From Brevibacterium sp. UMB1308A (GTDB lineage: Bacteria > Actinomycetota > Actinomycetes > Actinomycetales > Brevibacteriaceae): a stretch of DNA of 61,059 nucleotides. This document shows positions 36,427-45,047 of the stretch, one piece after another. Position numbers and translations under genes: made by a program. Under the pieces are notes generated by a model. It was not told the origin of the DNA. It ran no database searches and was given only the letters and a program-made list of their open reading frames with translations. Position 1 is the stretch's first letter; each line of letters begins with the position of its first letter. Location: NCBI RefSeq assembly GCF_030230605.1, contig NZ_JASPDO010000015.1, positions 1 to 61,059 on the forward strand, given 5' to 3'.

Positions 36427-36843
36427 ATGGCTACTCGCTTTGACCCAATCCGCGACATTGACCGCTTCATCTCTGAAGTTACCCGTAGCAACTCGACTGC
36501 GTTGCCCATGGACCTTTTCCGTGACGGCGAGAACTACGTGGCACGCATCGACATGCCAGGTGTACGCCCTGAAAGCATCGACGTTGACGTTGAAGACCGC
36601 ACCCTGACAGTGCGCGCAGAACGTGATGCTGAAGTCAGCGACGGGATTGAATGGCTCACCCGCGAACGCCCAACCGGTACCGCTGCTCGTCAGCTCACCC
36701 TGGGCAACCGGATTGCTGTCGACCGTATCGTTGCAGACTTTAAAGATGGCGTTCTGACACTCACCATCCCGGTCTCAGAAGAAGCTAAGCCACGCAAAAT
36801 TTCGATCTCGCACAGCGGTAACACCACCTCGGCAGACAACTGA
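36427..36843 (+). CDS. Hsp20/alpha-crystallin small heat-shock protein
   Basis: A 138-residue ATP-independent chaperone that holds unfolding proteins. The alpha-crystallin domain runs from about 28 to 125 (NYVARIDMPGVRPESIDVDV, ADFKDGVLTLTIPV) and a C-terminal extension carries the R-K-I-S-I anchor. AAGGAAGG precedes the ATG. Regulation by HspR is inferred from the HAIR-type repeat. A strong terminator follows. Confidence 0.93.
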   Translation: MATRFDPIRDIDRFISEVTRSNSTALPMDLFRDGENYVARIDMPGVRPESIDVDVEDRTLTVRAERDAEVSDGIEWLTRERPTGTAARQLTLGNRIAVDRIVADFKDGVLTLTIPVSEEAKPRKISISHSGNTTSADN

Positions 36844-36856
36844 CCCGTCTTCAGCA

Positions 36857-36892
36857 AAAGTTCGGGTAGGGATATATCCTTACCCGAACTTT
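36857..36892. terminator. Bidirectional hairpin terminator between hsp20 and the methyltransferase
   Basis: Twelve bases (36857-36868) pair perfectly with 36881-36892, and the middle GGATATATCC is itself palindromic. The arms begin AAAG and end CTTT, giving T-rich tails in both directions. It ends on the stop codon of the convergent methyltransferase gene. Confidence 0.8.
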
Positions 36893-37619
36893 ATGCATTC
36901 AACCTCGCCACGTAGGTGAGGCATACATATGGCAGTTGAAGCTTCTCCCCCATGGGATTTTCGCGGAACAAGTAATCCCGCAAGTTGCTCACAATCCGAT
37001 CGCGCTGCTGTTGTCCCGAACGCAACCAATACGAACGCGTAGACGCGAGACCCACTACATCGTCAAAGGTGACCTCTTGAGTAAACGTGCACACATGAGC
37101 CTCAACGTCCCCAAAAGCATCGCTAAGTTTGGGGCGCCATTCCTCTCGATACACGTCGCCCGCGTGAATGATTCGCGCGATCCGCATGACCCAGTCGTGC
37201 GAAACGTCCAACTGGTTAATCAGAATTGCCACTACTCCCCCAGGCGCTAATACCCTGGCGCATTCTTGAGTGGCCAAGTCTGGGTCAACCCAGTGCCACG
37301 ACTGAGCGAACGTCACCATGTCGGCGCTCGCGTTAGGTACTGGGATGTTCTCGCCTGTGCCCACCAGCGAATGGCACGGGTTGAGTTCCAAGGCCGAGGT
37401 GTCTGGATCGATCGCCACAACGTCCAGGCCACGATCACGCAGGCCCGTACTGAGTTTCCCTGTCCCGGCACCCACGTCGACCACGCGTGGGCCGGGCGTT
37501 GCATTCACACAAAAATCAAGCGCTTCGTCCGGATAACCTGGACGAAACTGGTCATACTCGTGAGGAGATTGACCAAAGTTTCGCCCATGAAGTCGATTTG
37601 TGATCTTTGGCTGTACCAT
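36891..37619 (-). CDS. Class I SAM-dependent methyltransferase
   Basis: 242 residues. The N-terminal FGQSPHEYDQFRPGYP and the SAM-binding loop VVDVGAGTGKLS (about 45-56), then AIDPD and FAQSWHWVD, resemble the UbiE/small-molecule methyltransferases found widely in actinobacteria. The substrate is unknown. The ATG overlaps the stop of the upstream EEP gene (TGATG), with AGGGGA as ribosome site, so the two are co-translated. Confidence 0.85.
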   Translation of the reverse strand: MVQPKITNRLHGRNFGQSPHEYDQFRPGYPDEALDFCVNATPGPRVVDVGAGTGKLSTGLRDRGLDVVAIDPDTSALELNPCHSLVGTGENIPVPNASADMVTFAQSWHWVDPDLATQECARVLAPGGVVAILINQLDVSHDWVMRIARIIHAGDVYREEWRPKLSDAFGDVEAHVCTFTQEVTFDDVVGLASTRSYWLRSGQQQRDRIVSNLRDYLFRENPMGEKLQLPYVCLTYVARLNA

Positions 37620-38596
37620 CAGTTCCCCTGCACCGAGTATGAAAATTCCAGACCCCGGTGATCACTCCCGTCAACCACGAACATTTCACCTTTATAAGGA
37701 GTGAGAACGTTGGGGTTATACAGATGGTGGTCGATACGTGCCCCTAACAGACTTGACCATGACGACGGCCAACTTCCTCGGGCTCCCATTTTGAGTTCAT
37801 CCGCGGCATCTACACACCGGCCCGTGCGCATGAGCGGTGAATCAGTGGTTGCGTTGAAGTCTCCAGCGAGCAATGTCGCATGTTCACACAAGTCACGCTC
37901 AGTCTTGACACTTCGGGCCCAATTACGCTGATCAACAGTACGTTGCACGGGCGCGTGGGCATGAACCGAATAGACCTCACCAATTGAGGTACGAACACCC
38001 GCCGTAGCAAACGGCAAGGTGTGCGAGTCAATGACCTGAGGCTTCAAGTTGTTCTTCACCAGTAGCAGAGAATCAGCGTCCGTAGGCGAAGCAGTCGGGG
38101 TTTCTGGGGTCACCAAGTACTCGTCAGCTAGCCCGTACTTCTCGAGCTTGTCTTCAACAGTTGTATGAGCAGCTTCTTGCATCGCGACAATGTCAGCATC
38201 CGTATCACGAATCCGCTGAAACAACCGGTCATACGAATTGTTTCCAATCAATACGTTCGCACTCACCACGGTGAGCGAATCCCCAGAAGGTGCTGCCACC
38301 TCGGCCCAATTACGCAAACCTTTTGACGCCCACTGGACGCCCACACCTGCCGTAAATAGAGCCACCACCACGAGCATAGAAAGCAACATGGGAGACCGGA
38401 ACAGCGCCCACACAAGAAAACCAACGAGCACCGCGGCACCCACCGTGGCCAGCGCAAACGGTCGCATAGCAGTGAAGTGAACGAACCCAGTAACGGTGTG
38501 AAGGCTAAAAACTGCGGGGAAGAAGCACAGCAAGCTCACTAAAACCCCAAGACCGGCACCGAAAACAACTGAGGGGCGTCGTAACGCATGAAGCAT
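37619..38596 (-). CDS. Membrane-anchored endonuclease/exonuclease/phosphatase (EEP) family protein
   Basis: 325 residues. Three hydrophobic helices occupy the first 100 residues, followed by an extracytoplasmic EEP domain: VVSANVLIGN, IVAMQEAA (metal-binding Glu), LAGDFNATTDSP and the terminal GSDHRGLEFS (catalytic His). This layout is typical of actinobacterial secreted or membrane EEP hydrolases, whose substrates may be DNA, lipids or phosphoesters. The ATG has a TATCCT box seven bases upstream that overlaps the promoter of the divergent aspartate aminotransferase gene. Confidence 0.85.
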   Translation of the reverse strand: MLHALRRPSVVFGAGLGVLVSLLCFFPAVFSLHTVTGFVHFTAMRPFALATVGAAVLVGFLVWALFRSPMLLSMLVVVALFTAGVGVQWASKGLRNWAEVAAPSGDSLTVVSANVLIGNNSYDRLFQRIRDTDADIVAMQEAAHTTVEDKLEKYGLADEYLVTPETPTASPTDADSLLLVKNNLKPQVIDSHTLPFATAGVRTSIGEVYSVHAHAPVQRTVDQRNWARSVKTERDLCEHATLLAGDFNATTDSPLMRTGRCVDAADELKMGARGSWPSSWSSLLGARIDHHLYNPNVLTPYKGEMFVVDGSDHRGLEFSYSVQGN

Positions 38597-38602
38597 GATG
38601 CT

Positions 38603-38609
38603 TAGGATA
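38603..38609. promoter_or_regulatory. Shared bidirectional -10 element between the EEP gene and the aminotransferase gene
   Basis: TAGGATA reads TAGGAT on the plus strand (38603-38608) and TATCCT on the minus strand (38604-38609). The minus box lies seven bases before the EEP ATG (leaderless). The plus box gives a leader of about 30 bases before the aminotransferase ATG. Confidence 0.5.
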
Positions 38610-38645
38610 GTGAATGTAGTGGATCACGAAAGTCAGGGTTTTAAC

Positions 38646-39878
38646 ATGGAAAATCTCGCACAAGCCCAAGCGGAATACAACGAGTTCAAAGAACGCGGGC
38701 TGTCCCTAGACATCACACGCGGAAAGCCATCAGCCGAGCAACTCGACCTTTCCGCCGAACTGCTGACCAACGTCACCAACGAAACAGCCACCTCGGCAGA
38801 CGGCGTGGACACCCGAAACTACGGCGGTCTAAAGGGGCTGACAGAACTGCGGGACATCTTCTCCCCTCTCCTGCGCGTACCAACCGAACATTTGTATGCA
38901 CAAGGGAACTCTTCGCTTGTTCTCATGAGCCAGATCCTGCAGTTCCACCTTCTACACGACTCGCCAGACGGTTCTGCATGGGCTGGTCAGAAGCGCGCAA
39001 TCCTGTGCCCCGTTCCTGGTTATGACCGGCATTTTGGACTCGCTGAAAGTCTAGGATTTGAACTCATTCCCGTTGAGATGGACGACGAAGGGCCTGTGCT
39101 CGAACAAGTCGCCGAATACACCAAGCGCGAAGACGTGAAAGGCATGTGGGTGGTCCCCGCCTATTCGAACCCCACGGGCGTCAATGTGTCGCCTGAACGA
39201 GCTAAAGCGCTTGCTGAGCTTCCGGCGGCACCTGACTTTAAGCTTCTGTGGGACAACGCCTACGCCCTGCACCACTTGGGTGAAAACGACCAAGCGCCCG
39301 TTCTCGACATCCTCGACGTGTGTGACAAGGCCGGCAACCCGAACCGCGCGTGGATCTTCGCATCCACATCCAAGATCACTCAAGCAGGCGCAGGAGTGGC
39401 GTTCATCGGGTCTTCGCAACAGAACATGGAGTGGTACGAAGCGTGTCTCTCTCCCACGTCCATCGGACCCGACAAGATCAACCACCTTCGTCACGCACGT
39501 TTCTTCCGTGACGCTGACGGTGTGCGCGCCCACATGCAGGCACACGCTGCGATTCTCCAGCCTAAGTTTGAGGTGACAGAGAAGATTTTGGACCGTGACC
39601 TGGGGAACGTTGAAGGTGTTTCGTGGACCAAACCTCACGGTGGTTACTTCATCACTTTGACCGTACCCAACGGAACCGCGACCCGCACAATCGAACTCGC
39701 CGCACAGGCTGGGGTCAAACTCACACCAGCGGGGTCCACACACCCGTACGGTGAGGACCCCACTGACTCAATCATCCGTCTGGCACCATCCATGCCTCCG
39801 CTGGAAGAACTCGAAGCGGCGGTGGAAGGGCTCGTCGCATGTGTCCGCCTAGCTGTGGCAGAACGGGCGGACAAGTAG
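38646..39878 (+). CDS. aspT: Aspartate aminotransferase, subgroup Ic (AspT type)
   Basis: PLP enzyme exchanging the amino group between aspartate and 2-oxoglutarate; 410 residues. LDITRGKPSAEQLDLS, NYGGLKGLTELR, CPVPGYDRHFGLAESLGFE, SNPTGVNVS, WDNAYALHHL and STSKITQAGAG (with the Schiff-base Lys) match the corynebacterial AspT family. The ATG at 38646 has AGGG seven bases upstream; in-frame starts back to 38595 would precede the inferred transcription start. It is divergent from the EEP gene. Confidence 0.9.
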   Translation: MENLAQAQAEYNEFKERGLSLDITRGKPSAEQLDLSAELLTNVTNETATSADGVDTRNYGGLKGLTELRDIFSPLLRVPTEHLYAQGNSSLVLMSQILQFHLLHDSPDGSAWAGQKRAILCPVPGYDRHFGLAESLGFELIPVEMDDEGPVLEQVAEYTKREDVKGMWVVPAYSNPTGVNVSPERAKALAELPAAPDFKLLWDNAYALHHLGENDQAPVLDILDVCDKAGNPNRAWIFASTSKITQAGAGVAFIGSSQQNMEWYEACLSPTSIGPDKINHLRHARFFRDADGVRAHMQAHAAILQPKFEVTEKILDRDLGNVEGVSWTKPHGGYFITLTVPNGTATRTIELAAQAGVKLTPAGSTHPYGEDPTDSIIRLAPSMPPLEELEAAVEGLVACVRLAVAERADK

Positions 39879-39891
39879 ACCGGATTCGCGA

Positions 39892-40386
39892 CTACTTCAT
39901 AAACCAGTCAGACTGACGAATCTGGCGCATGGCTTCTTTGCGCCGTTCCGACGGAAGAGTTTGAACGTAGACAACACCGTTGAGGTGATCGGTTTCGTGT
40001 TGCAGCATCTGCGCAAAGACACCGTCGCCGGAAATCTCGACGGGTTGTCCGTGTTCATCCACCCCGTGCACGGTCGCAAACTCGTAGCGAGGCGTTGGGA
40101 AAAACAAACCAGGTACTGACAAACAACCTTCGTCAATATCGCGACGCTCGCCACGAGTGACGACCTCGGGATTGAAAACCACTCCCCTACGACCGTGCAA
40201 GTCGTACCCGAACGCGCGCACAGCTACCCCAATCTGCGGGGCGGCCACCGCGGCGCGACCTTCTGGCGCCGCGGTGTCCAACAAGTCTTGAGCCAGCGCC
40301 ACGGTTGACTCACCGAACTGGGTCACCGGTTCACACACAGTGCGCAGAACCGGATCCCCAAACGTCCGAATCGTGCGATTAGCCAT
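39892..40386 (-). CDS. def: Peptide deformylase
   Basis: Removes the formyl group from N-terminal formyl-methionine; 164 residues. The three metal motifs are present: AAPQIG (48-53, with Ala in place of the usual preceding Gly), EGCLS (86-90) and HETDH (130-134). The short C-terminus suits the Gram-positive actinobacterial type. The start overlaps the pyc stop by eight bases, so it is probably translated as the last gene of a pyc-def unit. Confidence 0.93.
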   Translation of the reverse strand: MANRTIRTFGDPVLRTVCEPVTQFGESTVALAQDLLDTAAPEGRAAVAAPQIGVAVRAFGYDLHGRRGVVFNPEVVTRGERRDIDEGCLSVPGLFFPTPRYEFATVHGVDEHGQPVEISGDGVFAQMLQHETDHLNGVVYVQTLPSERRKEAMRQIRQSDWFMK

Positions 40387-43300
40387 CGATCACAACGACT
40401 AGATCTCCACCTTCAAGCTGAGCGACTGGGCCAATCGCCAAGCGGGAGACCGTTCCATCGATGTGGCTGGTAATCGAGGCTTCCATCTTCATGGCCTCGA
40501 TCGTGGCAACCGTTTGACCAGCCTTGACTTCGTCGCCTTCCTTCACCTGAAGGGTGACAACTCCAGCGAACGGGCTCGCCACGTGGCCAGGGTTGGATGT
40601 GTCGGCGCGTTCTGCGGCCGCAACGTCAACCTTGATGGACTCGTCGCGCACCGACAGCGGCCGCAACTGACCGTTAAGCGTACACATGACGGTGCGCATA
40701 CCGCGCTCGTCTGCCGCACCAATAGCCTGGATGCCCAGCAACAGAGCCTTACCCTTGTCGATGACAACGGCGTGTTCTTCACCCTCGGCCATACCGTACA
40801 AGTACTCGGTGGTGTTGAGAACAGAAAGGTCGCCGTAAGTGTCACGCATGTTGAGGTACTCTTTGGCCGGCTGCGGGAAGAGCAGACGGTTAAGAGTGTC
40901 TCGGCGGACTTCACCCGGTTCGTCCAAAAGCTTGGAGTCACTAGGAGCAAGTTCGCTCACAGGAGCCTTGTGCGTACGTCCTTCCAGCGCCTTAGTGCGG
41001 AAGGGCTCTGGCCATCCGCCCGGTGGGTCACCGAGGTCGCCGCTGAGGAATCCGACAACAGAGTCTGGGATGTCGTAGTTCTGCGGGTTCTCAGCGAAGT
41101 CTTCAGGATCTGCGCCCACTGCGACCATGTGCAGGGCCAAGTCACCCACGACCTTAGACGAAGGAGTGACCTTCACGAGGTGGCCGAGGATCTTGTCAGC
41201 TGCAGCGTAGAAGTCTTCGATTTCTTCGAACTTCTCACCCAGCCCCAGAGCATTTGCTTGCTGGCGCAGGTTGGAGAGCTGTCCACCCGGAATTTCGTGC
41301 TTGTACACGCGTCCGGTTGGTCCAGGGAGCCCCGATTCGAATGGCTTGTAAACGTTGCGAACGCTTTCCCAGTACGGTTCGAGGTCCTCAACGTTACGCA
41401 GGTTCAAACCGGTGTCGCGTTCGGTGTTTTCAAACGCGGCGACCAGCGCTGACAGCGAAGGCTGGCTGGTTGTTCCGGCCATCGATGCGCTGGCTGCGTC
41501 CACGGCATCAGCCCCAGCTTCAGCGGCTGCGATGAGTGTAGCTAGCTGCCCTCCAGCAGTGTCGTGGGTGTGAACGTGGACCGGCAGGTCGAAGTTGGAA
41601 CGCAGAGCAGCAACCAGCTTCTTGGCAGCTGCAGGACGCAAGAGCCCAGCCATGTCCTTGATCGCGAGGACGTGCGCGCCAGCCTGAACAATCTCCTCAG
41701 CAAGGTTGAGGTAGTAGTCCAGAGTGTACAGCTTTTCGTTGGGGTTGTTGAGGTCCGAGGTGTAGCAGAGTGCGACCTCGGCAACCGCCGTTCCCGTGTT
41801 GCGCACGGACTCGATCGCTGGGCGCATCTGGTTGACATCGTTGAGAGCGTCGAAGATGCGGAAAATGTCTACACCTGTGCGCGTAGCTTCCTCGATGAAC
41901 GCGTCGGTCACTTTGGTGGGGTACGGGGTGTATCCCACGGTGTTGCGACCACGCAGGAGCATCTGCAGGTTGAGATTAGGCATGGCGTCGCGCAACTTCT
42001 CGAGGCGTTCCCATGGGTCTTCTGCGAGGAAGCGCAAAGCGACGTCATAGGTTGCACCACCCCATGCTTCGACGCTGAGAAGCTCGGGCGTCATCCGTGC
42101 AACATACGGTGCAACATCCACGAGGTCGCGGGTACGCACACGGGTTGCGAGAAGCGACTGGTGGGCGTCACGGAACGTGGTGTCGGTGACGCGAAGAGCC
42201 GTGTCCTCACGCAGAGCGCGAGCCCAACCTTCAGGACCTAGATCCTGGAGTTTCTGACGGCTACCTGCAGGAGCCTCACCTGATACATCGAAAGCAGGGA
42301 GCTTGTCCTTTGGCTGAAGGGCAACAGGCGAAGATCCGTGTGGTCGGTTCACTGTGACGTTCGCAAGGTACTCGAGAAGCTTCGAGCCGCGGTCGGCACC
42401 GACCTTTGCTTCAAGAAGGTACGGACGCTCTTCAATGAAAGTAGTAGCGAGGTCGCCAGCCTGGAACGCAGGGTCAGCGAGGACGGCACGCAAGAAACCG
42501 ATGTTGGTAGCTACACCTCGGATACGGAACTCTGCCAACGCGCGGTTGGCGCGCGATGCAGCCTGTTCGAACGTGCGTCCGCGGGTGGTGCACTTCACCA
42601 ACATGGAGTCGAAGTGGGCAGACACCTCGGCGCCGGCATACACGGTTCCGCCGTCAAGACGCACACCCGCACCACCTGCAGAGCGGTAAGCCGTGATCGT
42701 TCCAGTGTCCGGGCGGAACGAGTTGGCTGGGTCCTCAGTGGTAATGCGGCACTGCAATGCAGCACCCTTGATGTGAATTTTGTCCTGTGTCAGTCCAAGT
42801 TCTTCCAACGAAGCGCCAGCCGCGATTCGCATCTGCGACTGCACGAGGTCGACGTCGGTAATTTCTTCAGTAACCGTGTGCTCCACCTGGATTCGCGGGT
42901 TCATTTCGATGAACGCGTGCTTACCCTTACGTGGGCCTTCGGTTTCAAGGAGGAACTCCACAGTTCCTGCGTTCTGGTATCCCAGGGCGCGGGCAAATTT
43001 CAAGGCGTCTTCGTGCAGTGCCTGCGCGATCTCCGGTTCGAGGTGTGGAGCGGGTGCAATTTCGACGACTTTCTGGTGACGACGTTGGATAGAGCAGTCA
43101 CGCTCAAACAGGTGAACTGCGTTTGAGTCGTTGTCGGCGAGAACCTGGACCTCGATGTGGCGAGGGCGCTGAACAGCCTGTTCAATAAACACCGTGGGGT
43201 CACCAAATGCTCCCTCGGCTTCGCGCATCGCCGCTTTCAGCGCGTCGACAAGTTCAGTGCGGGAGTTCACTCGGCGCATACCGCGTCCACCACCGCCGGC

Positions 43301-43780
43301 GACTGCCTTGACGAAAAGCGGGAACTCCATGTCTTCTGATTCGGCGAGGAGCTTGTCGAGGTCTGCCGAAGGACGTGTCGAAGCCAGAGTTGGGATATCG
43401 GCGCGTCGAGCAGCGTCAAGAGCATCGACTTTGTTTCCGGCCATCTGCAAAACGTCAGCGGCGGGCCCAATAAATGTGATTCCGTTAGCGTCACACGCGC
43501 GCGCTAGATCTGGGTTTTCGGAGAGGAAACCATAACCTGGGTAAATCGCGTCAGCGCCTGATTCTTTTGCGACGCGAATGATTTCGTCGACGCTCAAGTA
43601 CGCGCGAACCGGGTGTCCTTTTTCTCCGATTAAGTACGCTTCGTCAGCTTTGAGGCGGTGCTCAGAGTTGCGGTCCTCGTATGGGAAAACTGCGACGGTT
43701 GACGCTCCCAATTCGTATGCCGCTCGGAATGCGCGAACCGCGATTTCACCGCGGTTGGCAACCAGAACCTTTTTGAACAT
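40379..43780 (-). CDS. pyc: Pyruvate carboxylase
   Basis: Makes oxaloacetate from pyruvate, bicarbonate and ATP; 1133 residues in one chain. Biotin carboxylase occupies about 1-460 (KKVLVANRGEIAVR, the glycine-rich GGGGRGMRRV, FIEMNPRIQVEHTVTE). The carboxyltransferase domain spans about 540-830 (DTTFRDAHQSLLATRVRT, HTHDTAGGQ). The C-terminal biotinyl domain has EAMKMEA with the biotin Lys at about 1098. The ATG at 43780 is chosen because AAGGAAGG precedes it and MFKKVLVANRGEIA is the family start. A neighbouring aspartate aminotransferase points to oxaloacetate/aspartate supply. Confidence 0.97.
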   Translation of the reverse strand: MFKKVLVANRGEIAVRAFRAAYELGASTVAVFPYEDRNSEHRLKADEAYLIGEKGHPVRAYLSVDEIIRVAKESGADAIYPGYGFLSENPDLARACDANGITFIGPAADVLQMAGNKVDALDAARRADIPTLASTRPSADLDKLLAESEDMEFPLFVKAVAGGGGRGMRRVNSRTELVDALKAAMREAEGAFGDPTVFIEQAVQRPRHIEVQVLADNDSNAVHLFERDCSIQRRHQKVVEIAPAPHLEPEIAQALHEDALKFARALGYQNAGTVEFLLETEGPRKGKHAFIEMNPRIQVEHTVTEEITDVDLVQSQMRIAAGASLEELGLTQDKIHIKGAALQCRITTEDPANSFRPDTGTITAYRSAGGAGVRLDGGTVYAGAEVSAHFDSMLVKCTTRGRTFEQAASRANRALAEFRIRGVATNIGFLRAVLADPAFQAGDLATTFIEERPYLLEAKVGADRGSKLLEYLANVTVNRPHGSSPVALQPKDKLPAFDVSGEAPAGSRQKLQDLGPEGWARALREDTALRVTDTTFRDAHQSLLATRVRTRDLVDVAPYVARMTPELLSVEAWGGATYDVALRFLAEDPWERLEKLRDAMPNLNLQMLLRGRNTVGYTPYPTKVTDAFIEEATRTGVDIFRIFDALNDVNQMRPAIESVRNTGTAVAEVALCYTSDLNNPNEKLYTLDYYLNLAEEIVQAGAHVLAIKDMAGLLRPAAAKKLVAALRSNFDLPVHVHTHDTAGGQLATLIAAAEAGADAVDAASASMAGTTSQPSLSALVAAFENTERDTGLNLRNVEDLEPYWESVRNVYKPFESGLPGPTGRVYKHEIPGGQLSNLRQQANALGLGEKFEEIEDFYAAADKILGHLVKVTPSSKVVGDLALHMVAVGADPEDFAENPQNYDIPDSVVGFLSGDLGDPPGGWPEPFRTKALEGRTHKAPVSELAPSDSKLLDEPGEVRRDTLNRLLFPQPAKEYLNMRDTYGDLSVLNTTEYLYGMAEGEEHAVVIDKGKALLLGIQAIGAADERGMRTVMCTLNGQLRPLSVRDESIKVDVAAAERADTSNPGHVASPFAGVVTLQVKEGDEVKAGQTVATIEAMKMEASITSHIDGTVSRLAIGPVAQLEGGDLVVVIDG

Positions 43781-43928
43781 GTAGGCCCTTCCTTGTTTCA
43801 CGTAGGCGGGTTCGCCTCACGCTATTCTCTACGCTTCTACTCTACAAAAGCACATGTGTTCTAGACGACACTGGGGGCACCTTTGCGTGTGGTGTCGTGA
43901 TGCTAGTTTCTGTGTCAGTGCCTCTCGC

Positions 43929-43934
43929 TAGGGT
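43929..43934 (+). promoter_or_regulatory. -10 box (TAGGGT) of a probable leaderless sbcD promoter
   Basis: TAGGGT ends six bases before the ATG at 43941, with no ribosome site. Confidence 0.5.
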
Positions 43935-43940
43935 TATTAC

Positions 43941-45047
43941 ATGCGGTTTCTTCACACATCTGACTGGCACCTAGGGCGAACGTTTCACGGCGTCGACCTA
44001 ACGGAGGCACAAACGCGCTTTACTGAGCACCTCGTCGAGATGGCAATTGAGGGATCTTATGATGCGGTTATCGTGAGTGGCGACGTGTATGACCGCGCGG
44101 TTCCTCCCATCGACGCGCTTCATCTGTTCGACCACACGATTGCTCGTCTGGCGGATGCTGGGATTCGTGTCATTGCGTCGAGCGGGAATCACGACTCGTT
44201 TCATCGACTGGGTTTTAGTCGGCGCCAGTTGGACCGGGTGGGAGTTCACCTCCGTACACACCTCGAGGACGTTTTGTGGCCCGTCGACTTAGGCGACTGT
44301 GTGGTGTACGCGATCCCCTACTTGGAGCCCGCATTGGTGTGGAGAAATCTGAACGTTGCACGCAAACATCAGGCAGTCATTGCACGTTGCGTTAAGGACA
44401 TCCGTGCGCATGCTCTTAAACACTTCCCGGGCATTCCTATCGTCGTGATGGCACACGCATTTGTGACCGGAGCAACTCCCTCAGAGTCAGAACGTGAAAT
44501 CGGAGTGGGAGGCGTGGGCAACGTTGGTAGCGACACTTTCGAAGGCATTGCATATACGGCACTAGGCCACCTGCACCGGCCACAAGAGGTTACGGACGGC
44601 GTCGTGTACTCCGGGTCTCCAATCCCCTACTCGTTTGGCGAAGCACGGGTTCCTAAAACTGTTCATGACGTGCAGATTGATGAAAATGGTGTGTCGTATC
44701 AGGCGATCGAGCTTCCTCAGTTTGTACGCGCCGAAAGTATTCGGTGCAGTTTTGAACAGGCACTGACAGCAGATTGGTCTGATCAGGACGTCCTTGTGGA
44801 ACTTGAACTCACTGATAACAAGCGTGTCCCCCAGGCGTTGCAAAAGCTGAAAGAGAAAATACCCAACCTTATCCATATGCGATGGGTTGCAGAGGATAAG
44901 AAGCGCCCTATGGCCGTGCACGCTCCAATAAAACGCATGACGGACGACGAAGTGTTTCAGGGTTTCATGCGATTCGTCACGGACAATGATCCCTCACGCG
45001 AAGACGTTGAACTCTTCCACAACGCTTTGCGAGGTGCACAATCGTGA
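43941..45047 (+). CDS. sbcD: Exonuclease subunit SbcD (Mre11-type)
   Basis: Metallophosphoesterase nuclease of the SbcCD complex, which opens hairpins and processes DNA ends; 368 residues. The metal motifs are FLHTSDWHLGRT (7-18), VSGDVYDRAVPP, SSGNHDS and MAHAFV, with YTALGHLHRPQ later. It overlaps sbcC by four bases (GTGA), giving paired synthesis. Confidence 0.95.
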   Translation: MRFLHTSDWHLGRTFHGVDLTEAQTRFTEHLVEMAIEGSYDAVIVSGDVYDRAVPPIDALHLFDHTIARLADAGIRVIASSGNHDSFHRLGFSRRQLDRVGVHLRTHLEDVLWPVDLGDCVVYAIPYLEPALVWRNLNVARKHQAVIARCVKDIRAHALKHFPGIPIVVMAHAFVTGATPSESEREIGVGGVGNVGSDTFEGIAYTALGHLHRPQEVTDGVVYSGSPIPYSFGEARVPKTVHDVQIDENGVSYQAIELPQFVRAESIRCSFEQALTADWSDQDVLVELELTDNKRVPQALQKLKEKIPNLIHMRWVAEDKKRPMAVHAPIKRMTDDEVFQGFMRFVTDNDPSREDVELFHNALRGAQS

